Source of the DNA: Bradysia coprophila
Lineage: Eukaryota > Arthropoda > Insecta > Diptera > Sciaridae
DNA length: 64,000 nt
Direction: 5' to 3'
Assembly: GCF_014529535.1 (NCBI RefSeq)
Contig: NW_023503409.1
Span: forward strand, 8,680,390-8,744,389
Shown: positions 46,000 through 57,920 of the stretch, piece by piece
Layout: every line of letters starts with the position of its first letter
Position numbering within the stretch: the stretch's first letter is position 1
Translations under genes and position numbers: made by a program
The notes under the pieces: generated by a model
What the model was told of the DNA's origin: nothing
Databases searched by the model: none
Seen by the model: the letters and a program-made list of their open reading frames with translations, nothing else

Positions 46000-48900
46000 A
46001 TGTTGGAAGGAACGCTAAGCAAATGGACAAATGTGATGAAAGGCTGGCAATATCGTTGGTTTGTTCTGGATGAAAATGCGGGGCTCTTATCCTACTACAC
46101 AGTGAGTAGTTTTCATTTTTTGTAACCATTCACGCTAACTTACTTCACCACACACAACTCGGCCATATTTTTCCAAAGCTACTTGCTGTCCGACGAAAAA
46201 GAACATAAATTTGTTTCTATTATTACTCATTCGGATCATAATAAGGCGGGGTCAACAATATTGTCACTGTAAATGCGAATGTCGATTTTGTTTACCAGCC
46301 CGAAACCGAAAATCCTTTCATTCCCAACATTTGGAACTTCGATTTTATTTTTACATCATTGATGAGAATAGCGACTTTTGCTTTCCAAAATAGTCTCTGT
46401 AACCTTTACTTTGCATCATGCATATAGACGTTACCTATCTCACTATAACGTTGAATAAAAAGATGTGAGAGCGAAATTAGTGGAACGAGATTAGTCAAAC
46501 GATTCTTACTATCATTCATTATGTTGTATTGAAGGCGACAAATATAATTAAAAGAGCAAATAAAGAGATTACGTCAATGTCACACATTTTCTTAATTGTG
46601 TATTATACTCCGGGTGGAACTTAATCACTTTTATACGTGAAGAAGTGACTGTGTGAATAAAGTAGCAATTTCTTCACGCAAATTAGTTTGTACTTCGGCG
46701 ACAAGATAGGATGATGTTGGTACCGAAATGATGAGCTAGAGTTGATGAGATCACGTTAAATTGTGTGGTGTTGTTTGTGAGAAACGGGCCTGCTGGTTGT
46801 AGCTTCTTTCTTTGACGATCTCGTTTAAAGTAGTCAATTAAGGACTCGGTTAAGTCTTGAACTGGTTCTTCATTTTTTAATAATCTATCTGAGTCTATCT
46901 GAGAACATCTTTGTTTGGACACATTGTGCATGGTATAGGTATACCAACTGGTCATCTAGTGTAGTGTGCACAAATATTCAAAGTCTTTGTTCTACTCGCG
47001 AATCACATTTTATTTCCACAAAATTGCATTTCTTCAACCAAAATTGTCTTAATTTCCCTTTAATTTGTCAGATTTTGTTGTGTACGCTGTCCGGAAGAAA
47101 TCGTAAAACATGTAAAATATCAGCGCCACATTAGGTACATAGATAGCGACCAAAACTTTCGGTACGTCACAATTTTGCGCCAATCCCAATAAACACTGCG
47201 ACAGAATGAAGCAAAACTGAATCTGTAACGAGATATACATTTTGAGTCATTGACAATTCGATTTGGTTGTCATTGTGTGTACCATTTGGATGACAGTGAT
47301 ATTCTTCTTGATTGTTTGTAGCTTCTTTTGGACAGCCGGTCCGAACAATGCAGCGAAATAATAACTGTACATAATAACGTGGACGAATGAGTTGAGGATA
47401 ATCGAGAACAAGATCATGCCTCCTGTACGGGAAATGTTTCATTATAACTACAGTTGTATGTCGATGCTGTCGAAAACAATTTACCTCCGTTGTACTTGAC
47501 CATGATCCATGACAGTGAAACGGTGCTGACGTGATGGTAAACATGCAGCTTGGAGACTTGATTCTGCTTTTTACGCAACACAAAGAAAACCGTCTCTATC
47601 AGCTCGACCACTTTCAGTAGGAACGTATGATAGGTCAGTTGTAAGATTCTTATTGGTTTCGGATCGGGTCGAAAGTCCACACTTTTGCATTTCCAAAATT
47701 CTAATGGCTGCGAATCGTCTGTGCTTATAATCTAGTTGATGGTAGAAGAAAAAAGGCAGTTTTGTTAACGGATGTCTTCAACTTTCAGTTCGTTCATAGT
47801 TATACTAAATTGGAACATAATACGTACTCCATGTATCAAATAACAACAAGCGACCACTTGCAGTAGATTGTAAATTGCCATTACCCATTTCAGGTCGTAC
47901 GGTTTTCGTTTTTCCATAAAACTGTGAACATAATAGCGAGACAAGGTATAATAGAACAGATTGGCTCAAATTGACTGAATTTAATTATTTTTTTATGTTA
48001 ATGAACTCCATGTCCACATTATGCATATATGCGGTCTTTCCTTTTGACCTGTGATTTTTTACCAAATTGAATTAAACGTAATTCGATGTGAAAAAGAAAC
48101 GGTTTTAAAAGCGACGGCATTGTAATTAATTAGGTCCAATTCTAATTACTATTTATTTATGCAATTAATTGGTATATTGTTAGCCGTTGGAGATTAGGCG
48201 AATTTGGATATTTATAACGTTGGACGGTTATATTGGAAAAGTAGAACGCTGAACGGAATATGTTTCGGTTCTAAAAATATACGGAACCAAAAACGGCCTT
48301 CGAACGCACAAGTTGCGCAAAAGACTTCAAATCCCGGAAGGGTCCGTCTATTCTCTTATAGCATGAAAATCGATTAATTTGACTTTTTTGTACTGCAAAT
48401 TACATACCGTCTGCTTAAAAACCTAACAGTAGGCAATTCTCGCAAAGAAATCGAATCGTCACCTATCTTTATCAACATCAAATATTCAAAATTCAATAAG
48501 AACTTACGCTGGACCCCATCGATAAATAATCGTTAAGTAAACGGCAACAATACACATTAGGAGTAAAGGTGTTTCCATCAGCGGCCAATTGATAGCCCTT
48601 TGATCTGAAAATCATTGTTCGACCGTAAATAATTTACCACGTTTGCAACATACATGAGTATATGAGTATGCGTTTGGCAAAAATTGTAAAACAATGAATA
48701 AATACCTCCGTATCGTATGAAACTGGAACTTTCATTTGAAATTCTTTCCATGTTTGGCAAATGTTTTTTTTTCTCTTCTTTCTTTTAACTTATTACAACA
48801 CCGGTTAAAATTCGGATTAAAATGCGATTTTTAGAAAAAGTCGAGGGAATTTTCGAAATAAATTAAAAGGTAAGTCGATCGAGAGACTTTGAGCCGTTTA

Positions 48901-51900
48901 AAATTTAATGAACGAAAATTATTTACTAAGCAAAATCACTTAATTGGCACATTTAAAATTGATTTTTATGATTTCTGTTTCGTTCAGTGTGTTGTCGGTA
49001 ATAAAATTTTGATTTTTTGATTAATGAGCCGAATTGAGAACCACCAACCCGAACCGATAATGGCGATGTACTAAATCACAATTGTTTGGTTGTAAGGTAG
49101 ATAGGTCGAACGAAATTTCGTTTAAATATTCGTATGCTTGACATGTAGGTACCTCTTTTTTTTAACTATTCATTCACCTTTAATTTATATTTGATTTCCT
49201 TAATAGTTCCATCTATTTATTTTGTTTAGTTTACTACGAGGAATGCTATACGTACGGTGTGTATGTAAGTAATGACCCATAAATAAATTGCTTGAATGTC
49301 AAGAGAAAATTGTGTCTATTTTCCACTATACACTTCCAGCAATCCTTGTGTCTTATTGATGATAGATTTAAGAATCCATCAACGGGGAATAAATAAACAA
49401 CTCAAGTAGACGCTGAACGTGGGTCTGTGTTTTTTTTCATCAAGTTTCTTAAGTGTAATGCTGACAAAGCTTTTTCTTCAGTTTTTTTTTCTCTCTGGCT
49501 CGTGTCATGAAATGGTAAACCTCCCGTTGAAATTTGATCTATAATTTTCATCTTAAAATCGTCGTCTGATAAAGTCACGATAGTGTAACGAAACGAGACT
49601 GCGGTCATATGTGAACAAGAGACCTGCGGATCTGATTATACGTTGTTTAGGAAGAAGCTGAGTTACAGATACTATTGGTGAACCTGATTTGTTCCATCTG
49701 ATGTAAAAATTCAATTGAAGAGCAAATTTAATGATCTTCAAATATATCACAGTTTCTATCCTTTCCATCTTGCTCTCTCCTCTCTCACTTGCCTTTGAAA
49801 AGGACATTTCCATCGTCTGTGATTCCTATTCAGCTAACAAGAAAATTTATCTTTTTTTTCCAGTCGAAAGAAAAAATGATGAAAGGGGTTCGCAGAGGCT
49901 GTGTTCGTCTCAAAGGTGCAGTTATCGGCATAGACGATCAAGATGTGAACACGTTCACAATTACAGTAGACCACAAAACCTTTCACTTCCAGGTAACTTA
50001 ATTTAAAGGATTTTTAACATGCTTCGCTGTTGTGCATATTTCATTCAACAAAAACCTATTCTTTAGGCTCGTGACTCTGACGAACGAGAGAAATGGGTTC
50101 GACGATTAGAAGACACCATTCTTCGTCATGCTCATCGTGTACGCGGACTGTACTATAACAATGGTACCAGTGTTTCGGATACATCAGGCGGTGCAGCTAG
50201 ACGTCCAAATTATTTACAAACTCTGGATAAACGGGTTAGTGAAGCAGACGCATATCTTCAGCTGATGATAGAACAAACGAATGTAATTTGCCGTCATTTT
50301 GTGCCGTTGGCCATTTCACTGATTTTTCTTTTGTATAATTTTGTGCCATTTAGAAATTAGAAGAGAAATTATCGAAATTGTCCGATAAAGAGGAGCAGGA
50401 GAAAAACCGAGTCATACAGGAAAATGCCAATGCAATGTTAGATAGTATAAAGCACTCCATAGTTTTGTTACAAATAGCGAAAAATACAGCTCATCCAATC
50501 AATGGAATTTATCAAGGTCCCAGTACAAGTAATAAAATCGATGCGGAGGAGTCAACAGGTTGGTTCATATTTTCACTTTTTTACTTCTTCGTTTCTTTTA
50601 TTTTGATTGATTGATTGGTTGAAAACACAGTTGTGGCTTCGTTCTATATGTGGAATGTTTGTATCTATAAAACGGTCGTGTATCGTGTGTGAAAGTGGTA
50701 GCTAATCTAACCTGCTTGAAGGTGTGTCTTTTTAGATTGCGTGTTTTTACAAGCATCTTGCACACGGAGGTAATATTATAATTGGGAAGTGAAGAGACAA
50801 ACGCATCCGGTTCGATGTGAAATTAAATTGGGGGATGTGGTCAAATGTTCACCCACAACAGTTTCTCATATTAGGTTGAACTTAGGCTGCTCCAAGACAA
50901 AATGTTTCAAATTCGAGTCCTCTTAACGTCATTGCCGGTCGTTTCATTTGTTGTTTTTTCAGTGACAATTAATACAATTTCCAACTGGATCATTTAAGTA
51001 ATTCAATCTAAAACTTTGTTTTGAGATCCACTAAAGAATCTAAGCATAGAGTTACGGGATTGTAAGTCACCGTTTGTGCTTCTTTATTAAATGCATTGTT
51101 GAAGCCGCTTCAATAAAGCAATTGATCGACAGAAATAAAACAATGAATTATAGTGCTTTAGCCATGCATGGTATCACATTCATTGTCTTCGGCTTAGTGG
51201 ACAGTGGACCAAAGCATTGTTGGTATTCCAGTCCTGTAGCCGTAATTTTCCTTTCACTCATCCGATTAATCTAAAATTAATTGTGCCGCAAGTGATGCGT
51301 CTACTGTATTTTCATTCAATGTTTCTAACGGAATAACCGTTGCACCGAATACAATAAATTAATTCGTGTTCAACAAGACACATTGTTATTGATCGATCAA
51401 AAAATTTGTTTCCAATTCCTTCCCTGCTTTGGCTGTAATAAATCACATAACCGTCTGTGTCGAAATCAAATGTAAAATTCATAATTTCGACGACCCTCAA
51501 CTGAAACGTGTATTATCGATTCGATTTACTTTACTTTTGATAGTGATTTGTAAGACAGCGGATAGGTAAATTGCTGTGTTATTGTTTTATGCACATAGTT
51601 GGAACAAAACGTCGATAAATAGAATGGGAATATAGAAACTCATTGGTTCACCACATGATTATGTTGTTTTATAGAAATATTGCCACCTGTTGGAATACCA
51701 TTGCCACACACAGGCGTTGCGTATGGTTCTGAGTGCATAGAAAGTAAACGTTCACTCGTAATACAACGTGAAGGTGAGAGAATTGTCGTTGATTCTTTTT
51801 GTTTTTGTCTTGTCGTTGGAATTTGTTTCGTTTTTCTTTTTCTTTTTTGTTTAAATTTTCATCTGAGACATTTTCTTACCATCGACATTATCGATAACAG

Positions 51901-54900
51901 CAGTCCACTTACTGTTACTAGATGACAGCGCTCCTGTGATGACATCGTTCGTCCCAGAAACTTCGTATTCCAGTTCGGAGGGTGAAGATGACTTCTACGA
52001 TGCATACGATGACCCATTTTCGAGTCACGGAAATTCACCGACTTGGTAAGTTGTACGGTTTCCATTTTCCATTAAAACAAAATTTGCATTGCAAAGTTGT
52101 TATGATTGAAGTGTGTGCTAAACATCAATTCTGTTGATGTGTGCAAATATTGACCGCTGCGCTGCTGGTTTGAATTGTAAATTGTATTCAATTTATTTGC
52201 TTGCTGTCAAATCTGTCCTTGACAATGATGTTTCTTAAGGTTAATATCGTGCATGTGTATCACTTTACGATGACTTGTCTCAAATTTTCGGTGCGTGTGG
52301 AATGGAAACAATAGAGCGGAACATTTATCTAATGTTGTGCAAAGTCTGCTTATTATTCGGTATTTTTGAGTTACACTTCTGCGAGAAGAAGTCAGAACTA
52401 TACGTTATCAGCACGAAGCAAGTAAAAAGGAATGTGTAATCACTTTGTATAATTGTTGGTATGAAATACTTCAAGTGAATAGAATTTTACTCTTTGGTAT
52501 GGTCAATAGTTGTTTACGTGACAAAGGACATGCGTTGAAGAAATACCACTTTCCAACGTATCAATGGTACATGGTACCGGCATTGAAAATGAGTTTTCAT
52601 ACCTAGGACACTTCGTCGCACTTATCCTCCATCCAATATGAAAAATACTATTCGTACCACGGACTAAAAGTCTTCTTTAGCGTATTCAATTCCAGACCTC
52701 GCCTTCGGCTCTGTCTGTAAACTTCTCACACGCTAAAAAAGACTTTTAATCCTATGTACGAAATGTACTATTTCCTGAATAGCCAGCAGTGCAAAAATTG
52801 CATTTTCACAACGCAGGCAAGAAAATAGTTATTTTCTCCCCTGCGCTGAAACTTCGGAGGCCTTTGTTGTGAAATAGTATTTTGCATAACAAGGGGCGAA
52901 AGTAAAAAAAATCAAACGTGTGAAGTTTGCAGCCCGCGCCGCAGGCAAACTTACAAACTTACAAACTTTCGCAGTATTTGGCATAAAATAGTTATTTTCA
53001 TGTGTCGGGGCCGAAAATGAGGAAGTTTCGAGATTTTTCTCGGGTTTTCGACCCCTTACGTGAATTTTTTTTTGAGTATCTGTTTTGGACGATTGATTTT
53101 AGGCACTTTCGCATGTAGCCATCACTTCGTTCGGGCTACAACTCGCGAAATTGCCTAAAAACAATCGTCCAAAACAGATACACAAATAACTATTGTTACC
53201 CAACGGAAGGAAAGTAGGAAATTTCATTTTCTCGAGTGTGGCCCTCGCTACGCTCTGGCCACAAACAAAACATTCGAAATGAAATTTTCTACTTTTATTC
53301 CGTTGGGTAACAAATAACTATTTCGGTTCCATGTTATTTATGTAACCAGAGAGAATTGCGTTAATGGGTCATGAAAAATTGAGTGGTTGAAGACTGGTTG
53401 AATTGCATTTTTAGTGAGAAAAATGCAGCACTTTCTCTCCAGTGAGGAGAAAATCGAACTTTTCTCATTCGAACTGTCACTTTGTTATTGTTTTGAAAAT
53501 GTCATGGCTGAATCGATGTTTTCGTTTCGCGGAGAAAAACTGTAAAACACAACATGCACGCATGGAAAATGTTGTGTTCATGTTCACCTCTAGGAGAAAT
53601 ATGAAATTCCAACTTGATTGACACACACATCTAGTGCCTAAAAAAGCTAAAAAAACATTTATCACCCGGTTGCATGAATAACTATTCAATCTACACATGT
53701 AGTGCCTGAAAATGCATTACTCAGCGGCATGTTTAAATACCTGTTTTTGACATGTGAGGAATATTTGTACGGATGTGGGCTTCAAGCTGGATTTCGCAGT
53801 ACACCGTTTTAAGCCTCCGTTTTGATAATACGCATACCCTCAATGTTAGGCGGAATATTGCATTGACTTTTCGAATATAATTGTCAGTCAGTCAGTCAGT
53901 CAGTTCAGTTTGTAACAAGGTTCTTTAAGAACAGGTTAAGACAACTACGGAGGCGGATGACACCAAATTTTATAAACGCACTCACTACAGATAGTTTGAG
54001 AAATGAACTTAAAGAAAATATTCTTTGGAAAATTCAGAATTTTGTTTTTGTTAAGTTGCATTTTTCATATAAACTTCGCATCCGATGACGCAATTTGTGT
54101 GTCACCGCTTTCGTGATCAACTCAGAGTTGTCTTAATCTGTTCTTTCAAAACCTTGGTTTGTAATACATTAAACTACGGCTTTCAACATTTCCGCTCTGT
54201 TCCCTTCCTGAATGAAATTGTTTGTGTCAATAAAAACTTCTGAAGGACGTGGGTCGATACCGTTTCATCTCTAAATCTAAACCAATTATATGTAGGGTCC
54301 TTCAATGACGTTATAAGCAATAAAAGTGTAAAACAGGTATGGTCTATCACCCGCCCGGAGGACATAAAAATTTGTCTTTCGCCATGAAACGCACTCATTT
54401 TCATATTATTTTGACACAAATTGTGAGTGCGTTTAAGATGAATTTTTCGATTGGCCATACCTGTTCTGTACTTTCATTGGTTATAAGAGCCAAGGAGAGG
54501 ACAAACATTAAAACTCTGTTGTCACTCTGTCATAAGACATTATTAAAACCTTAGAGAACCCTTCGATAAAATAGAAAATTTCACTCAAATTGTCACTCAA
54601 TTAATGTCATTGGCGCTCTATAATCTGTATTGTTCCCGATACATCCGGAAATACATTTAAAGTTGTCATGGGTATTGTCACCCCGAATTAACCGTATTCA
54701 ATGTCCTTTTCCATTCAAATAAAATTGAGAAAATATTTCGCAACGAAATCTAGTCGGCGCATGTCATTTCCGGCGAAACACGAAATTTCAACTTGAATTC
54801 AAGAATATGAGAAATTTATTCCCGGCGCATTGCACATAATAATAATCAAAAGAAAAAAAAATAAACGAAACAATAGTACAAACGTCAAATATGAAAAAAA

Positions 54901-57900
54901 AAATTCGGCGGCAGCAGTCAGTAAATAAATAGAAGACTTGTGTATTTAACGTTATTATATGGATGTAGTATATGCACACTACATATATAATGCACCGTAA
55001 CTATAGACCGTATAGTGGAGAAAATACGAAAAGAAAATTTCTGAATTTTCTCTCAATTTAGTCGAAGTGAGATCATACCATTTTACACTGCATTGTGTTC
55101 GTGTAATTAATTTTTCATCACCGAAATTCTGATTTTACTGCCATTTGGCATAGTAGGCGAAATGTTTCATATTCCGAATTTAATCAAAAGTTTTTCTCGA
55201 CGACGGCAATAGTTGTGGTAAATGTCACTGGTGCAATATAAATGTTAAAATACAAATTGTGGAAAATCCATCGAAAGCTACATAAAAATGGCAGTGCTTC
55301 CTCGAAAACGGATCGTCAAATTTAATATTTAATGCGAATCACACAGATGTGTTTGTATGCTTTTGACACACGGACAAGAAATTCGATCAAAATAATGTTT
55401 CGTACGCTGTCTGAAAAATGGTTACGTAGGACGAGTGTCAGGTATAACTATTTACAAGTACGCAATCTAATTGGACACAATTACAGTAAATCTATGTGTT
55501 GTGCTTTATTGGTATTTTATTGTTCTGACACACATTTTCTGTGGTTTCGAGCATGAAAAATGTAAATGGATTCGCTTCTCAATTGCATTTTATCCTTCAA
55601 TGACAGACAAAATGTTGTTCTCGGTAAAAAAAATGGTTGTTTTTCGGTTGTTTGGGCTTTTATACCACGCATTGAACCGGGTCCAATTTATAATTTTCGA
55701 TCAATGAACAATTCGGTGGGTGCCAGTAACTCCAGAATGTATCGAATGAGTATTAATTGTTGGCTAACTTTCAAACTAAGTTCAGTTTGTCTATAACACA
55801 ATTTTTATGAGTCATACCCCTGACGCCCTGGCCATACAATCCCCTTAATCATTCATAATTCATTTGCAGCAATACTCGAACGTTTCCTGATGCATCGTCT
55901 CGTAATCAGGCTGTTGCAGATGCAACGCCCGCCGGCAAAAAAGATGAAGTTGAAGCTCCCGCTGTACAACCGAAAGAGAAAAAAGATACATTTTTACCAT
56001 ATCGAAACGATGGTAGCCTAGACTATGACGGTAAGATCGATATTTTTCTTCCCTTCATTTCGGCGACATCATTCTCTTCCTCCCCAGCTTTGTACGAAGA
56101 TGAATCCGAATCGGATTTGTCAATGGAATCGCATGGCTCTGTGGTAACACATTTACTGTCACAAGTAAAAATTGGCATGGATTTGACGAAAGTTGTGCTG
56201 CCCACATTCATATTGGAACGGCGGTCGCTCTTAGAAATGTATGCTGACTATTTTGCTCATCCGGATTTGTTTTTGAAGTTGGTTATTCAGCGGTAACGAC
56301 CACAAAATTTGGTTTTTCTAATGGAATTTCTATTTGCCTTAAAGAATTGCTGATTTAAAAGACCCCCGTGATCGAATGGTTCAAGTAGCGCGTTGGTATC
56401 TTAGTGCTTATCATGCCGGACGAAAAAGTGCTGTAGCTAAGAAACCCTACAATCCAATATTGGGCGAAGTATTTCAATGTTACTGGGACATTCCAACGGA
56501 AAAAGCCGACAGTCATTGTGTTGAAGATGGACCGATACCATGGTGCAGAAGAGATCAGTTAACATTTATCGCTGAGCAGGTTTCTCATCATCCACCCAGT
56601 AAGTTTCACATAATTCTTGTGCCTTGCCTCGCTGTGATAAATTTGACAATTTCCTCCGACAGTTTCCGCTTTTTATGCTGAACACTACAACAAGAGGATC
56701 AGTTTTTCGGCATACGTTTGGACAAAGTCAAAATTTCTGGGACTGTCGATTGGTGTCCATAATATTGGTCATGGAGTCGTGACTGTATCTGATTACAACG
56801 AAGAATACGTTTTAACTTTTCCGAATGGTTATGGAAGGTAGGCCTCCCTGAAAGTGTTAGTCCTTGAAGTAGGCGCTAGCGCAGCTTCTAATTGATAGCA
56901 AATGTAGCAAAGTAAATGGCTTATGTAGTCCCAAACACACTCACCATCGACAATAACGGCAGGGTGGTTCCTTGCCTGAACTAAAACTCATGCTAAACAG
57001 TGGTGCATTTCTTGCATTTCCATCTCTTGATTTTGGTGTATGACTCGTAGTTTTCACGCTATTGTCGGTGGCATGCATGTTCGTTTTGCAGACGCTACCC
57101 AGAAACAGCTCGAAGCCTTTCTGGCTTCCACGACCGAACATTCACTAATTAACAAAAAAAAATCTTTCAGATCGATATTAACAGTACCTTGGATTGAACT
57201 TGGCGGAACTGTGACCATAACATGTGCCAAAACCGGATATCATGCGGACATAGATTTCTTAACGAAACCATTTTACGGCGGTAAACGAAACAAAATTACA
57301 GCCGAAATCTATGCGCCGAACGAGAAAAAGTCTTTTCTATCGGTCAGTGGTGAGTGGAGCGGCCTAATGGAATCCAAACACAATTTAAATGATGGAAACA
57401 AACAAGTATGATTCAACATCCGCACATAGTGAACCCATTCGTATCGTTGAGATTGACGGTCGTTTGCATTTTCAGAAGCCCGAGGTATTCGTTGACGTAA
57501 ATTGCATTCCAATTTTCAAAAAGAATGTGAGACCAATTGTGGAACAAACGGAAAATGAATCCAGGAAAATTTGGATGGAAGTCACTGCCGGTTTAAGGTA
57601 AGTGGTGCTGCTCGATTGACTGGAACGCTTTTATTAATCGATCAATTTCCTGTCGTAATAGACTTAATGACATTGAACGTGCTACGAATGCAAAATCGCA
57701 GGTGGAACAGAAACAACGAGATGAAGCTAAATTACGTAAGGAGACCAATGAGGAATGGGACACAAAGGTAAGCACTCGATTCATTTCGTTACCGTTTAAC
57801 ATTGTGTTGTGATGGACCTGAATTTTCGTTTAGTATTTCAAATCCGTTGCCGATTCGTGGATCTATACAAAGCCACTGACACAGAGACTACATATGGAAC

Positions 57901-57920
57901 AGAAAAGCGACAAAAGATAA
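46000..57920 (+). CDS. Oxysterol-binding protein-related protein, ORP9 type
   Basis: Fourteen exons: 46000-46101, 49864-49992, 50067-50282, 50354-50558, 51675-51773, 51922-52045, 55870-56030, 56088-56292, 56345-56598, 56663-56837, 57171-57405, 57476-57597, 57662-57767, 57834-57920; 2220 nt, 739 residues, close to animal ORP9. Residues 1-100 are a PH domain ([39 protein letters not shown]) that binds phosphoinositides. A coiled stretch and an acidic [14 protein letters not shown] linker follow; the C-terminal half is the ORD lipid-transfer domain with [11 protein letters not shown] and the OSBP signature EQVSHHPP at 491-498. ORP9 proteins exchange lipids (PI4P, sterol or phosphatidylserine) at ER-Golgi contacts. 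No obvious FFAT motif was seen, but I could not score for one. Intron 1 contains the ELOVL gene on the other strand; intron 6 (3.8 kb) holds many repeats. No lesions. Confidence 0.96.
47049..48751 (-). CDS. Very-long-chain fatty acid elongase (ELOVL family)
   Basis: Six exons (descending): 48751-48706, 48604-48508, 47921-47828, 47731-47485, 47422-47283, 47222-47049; 798 nt, 265 residues, phases all consistent. The enzyme condenses malonyl-CoA with acyl-CoA, the first step of microsomal elongation, as an ER multi-span membrane protein. Landmarks: [17 protein letters not shown], the LRKK box (131-134), histidine box HVYHH (142-146) with catalytic histidines, and [13 protein letters not shown]. 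The family motif KxxExxDT reads KVVELIET (119-126), with glutamate for aspartate. Length is usual. The ATG at 48751 has a CAAAC context and gives a 15-codon first exon, as in many insect ELOVLs. The gene lies wholly inside intron 1 of the ORP9-like gene on the opposite strand, so it needs its own promoter. Chain-length specificity cannot be read. Confidence 0.94.
52605..53311. repeat. Cluster of hairpin units C, A, B, D
   Basis: Unit C is at about 52640-52775 (TCGCCTTCGGCTCTGTCTG, ending GAAATGTACTATT). Unit A is at 52998-53068 (TTTTCATGTGTCGGGGCCGA). Unit B is at 53078-53185, an imperfect hairpin from TATCTGTTTTGGACGATTGA to TCGTCCAAAACAGATACA. Unit D is at 53195-53311, a hairpin with GTTACCCAACGGAA ends. 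Units B and D are both followed by AAATAACTATT, which also precedes unit D. Confidence 0.75.
54318..54479. mobile_element. hAT MITE (family H), 162 bp
   Basis: CAATAAAAGTGTAAAACAGG then TATGG begins the element and the inverse ends it with CATTG. GTTATAAG flanks both sides exactly (54310-54317, 54480-54487). The interior matches the 22742-22903 copy in opposite orientation (TCCTCCGGGCGG, CGCACTCA, AATAATATGA blocks). Confidence 0.9.

Larger units (their letters stand above)
52046..55869 (+). other. ORP9-like intron 6 (3.8 kb), repeat-rich
   Basis: No embedded gene was recognised. It contains hairpin units C, A, B and D (52605-53311), a (CAGT)n microsatellite at about 53882-53908 and the hAT MITE at 54318-54479. 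54.6-55.8 kb shows only AT-rich sequence with short frames. Confidence 0.7.

Noticed and set aside
54310..54487. piggyBac-type insertion suggested by TTATAA on both sides
   Set aside because: The full duplication is the 8-bp GTTATAAG, and the sister copies have unrelated 8-bp duplications, so hAT fits and piggyBac does not.
57040..57170. In-frame upstream extension of ORP9-like exon 11 ([18 protein letters not shown])
   Set aside because: The acceptor at 57169-57170 joins GYGR directly to SILTVPW, as in ORP9 proteins; the upstream stretch has no counterpart in the family.
57406..57475. Reading through the 70-bp intron 11 of the ORP9-like gene
   Set aside because: Good donor and acceptor with equal phase, and the spliced product matches the family better than the readthrough.
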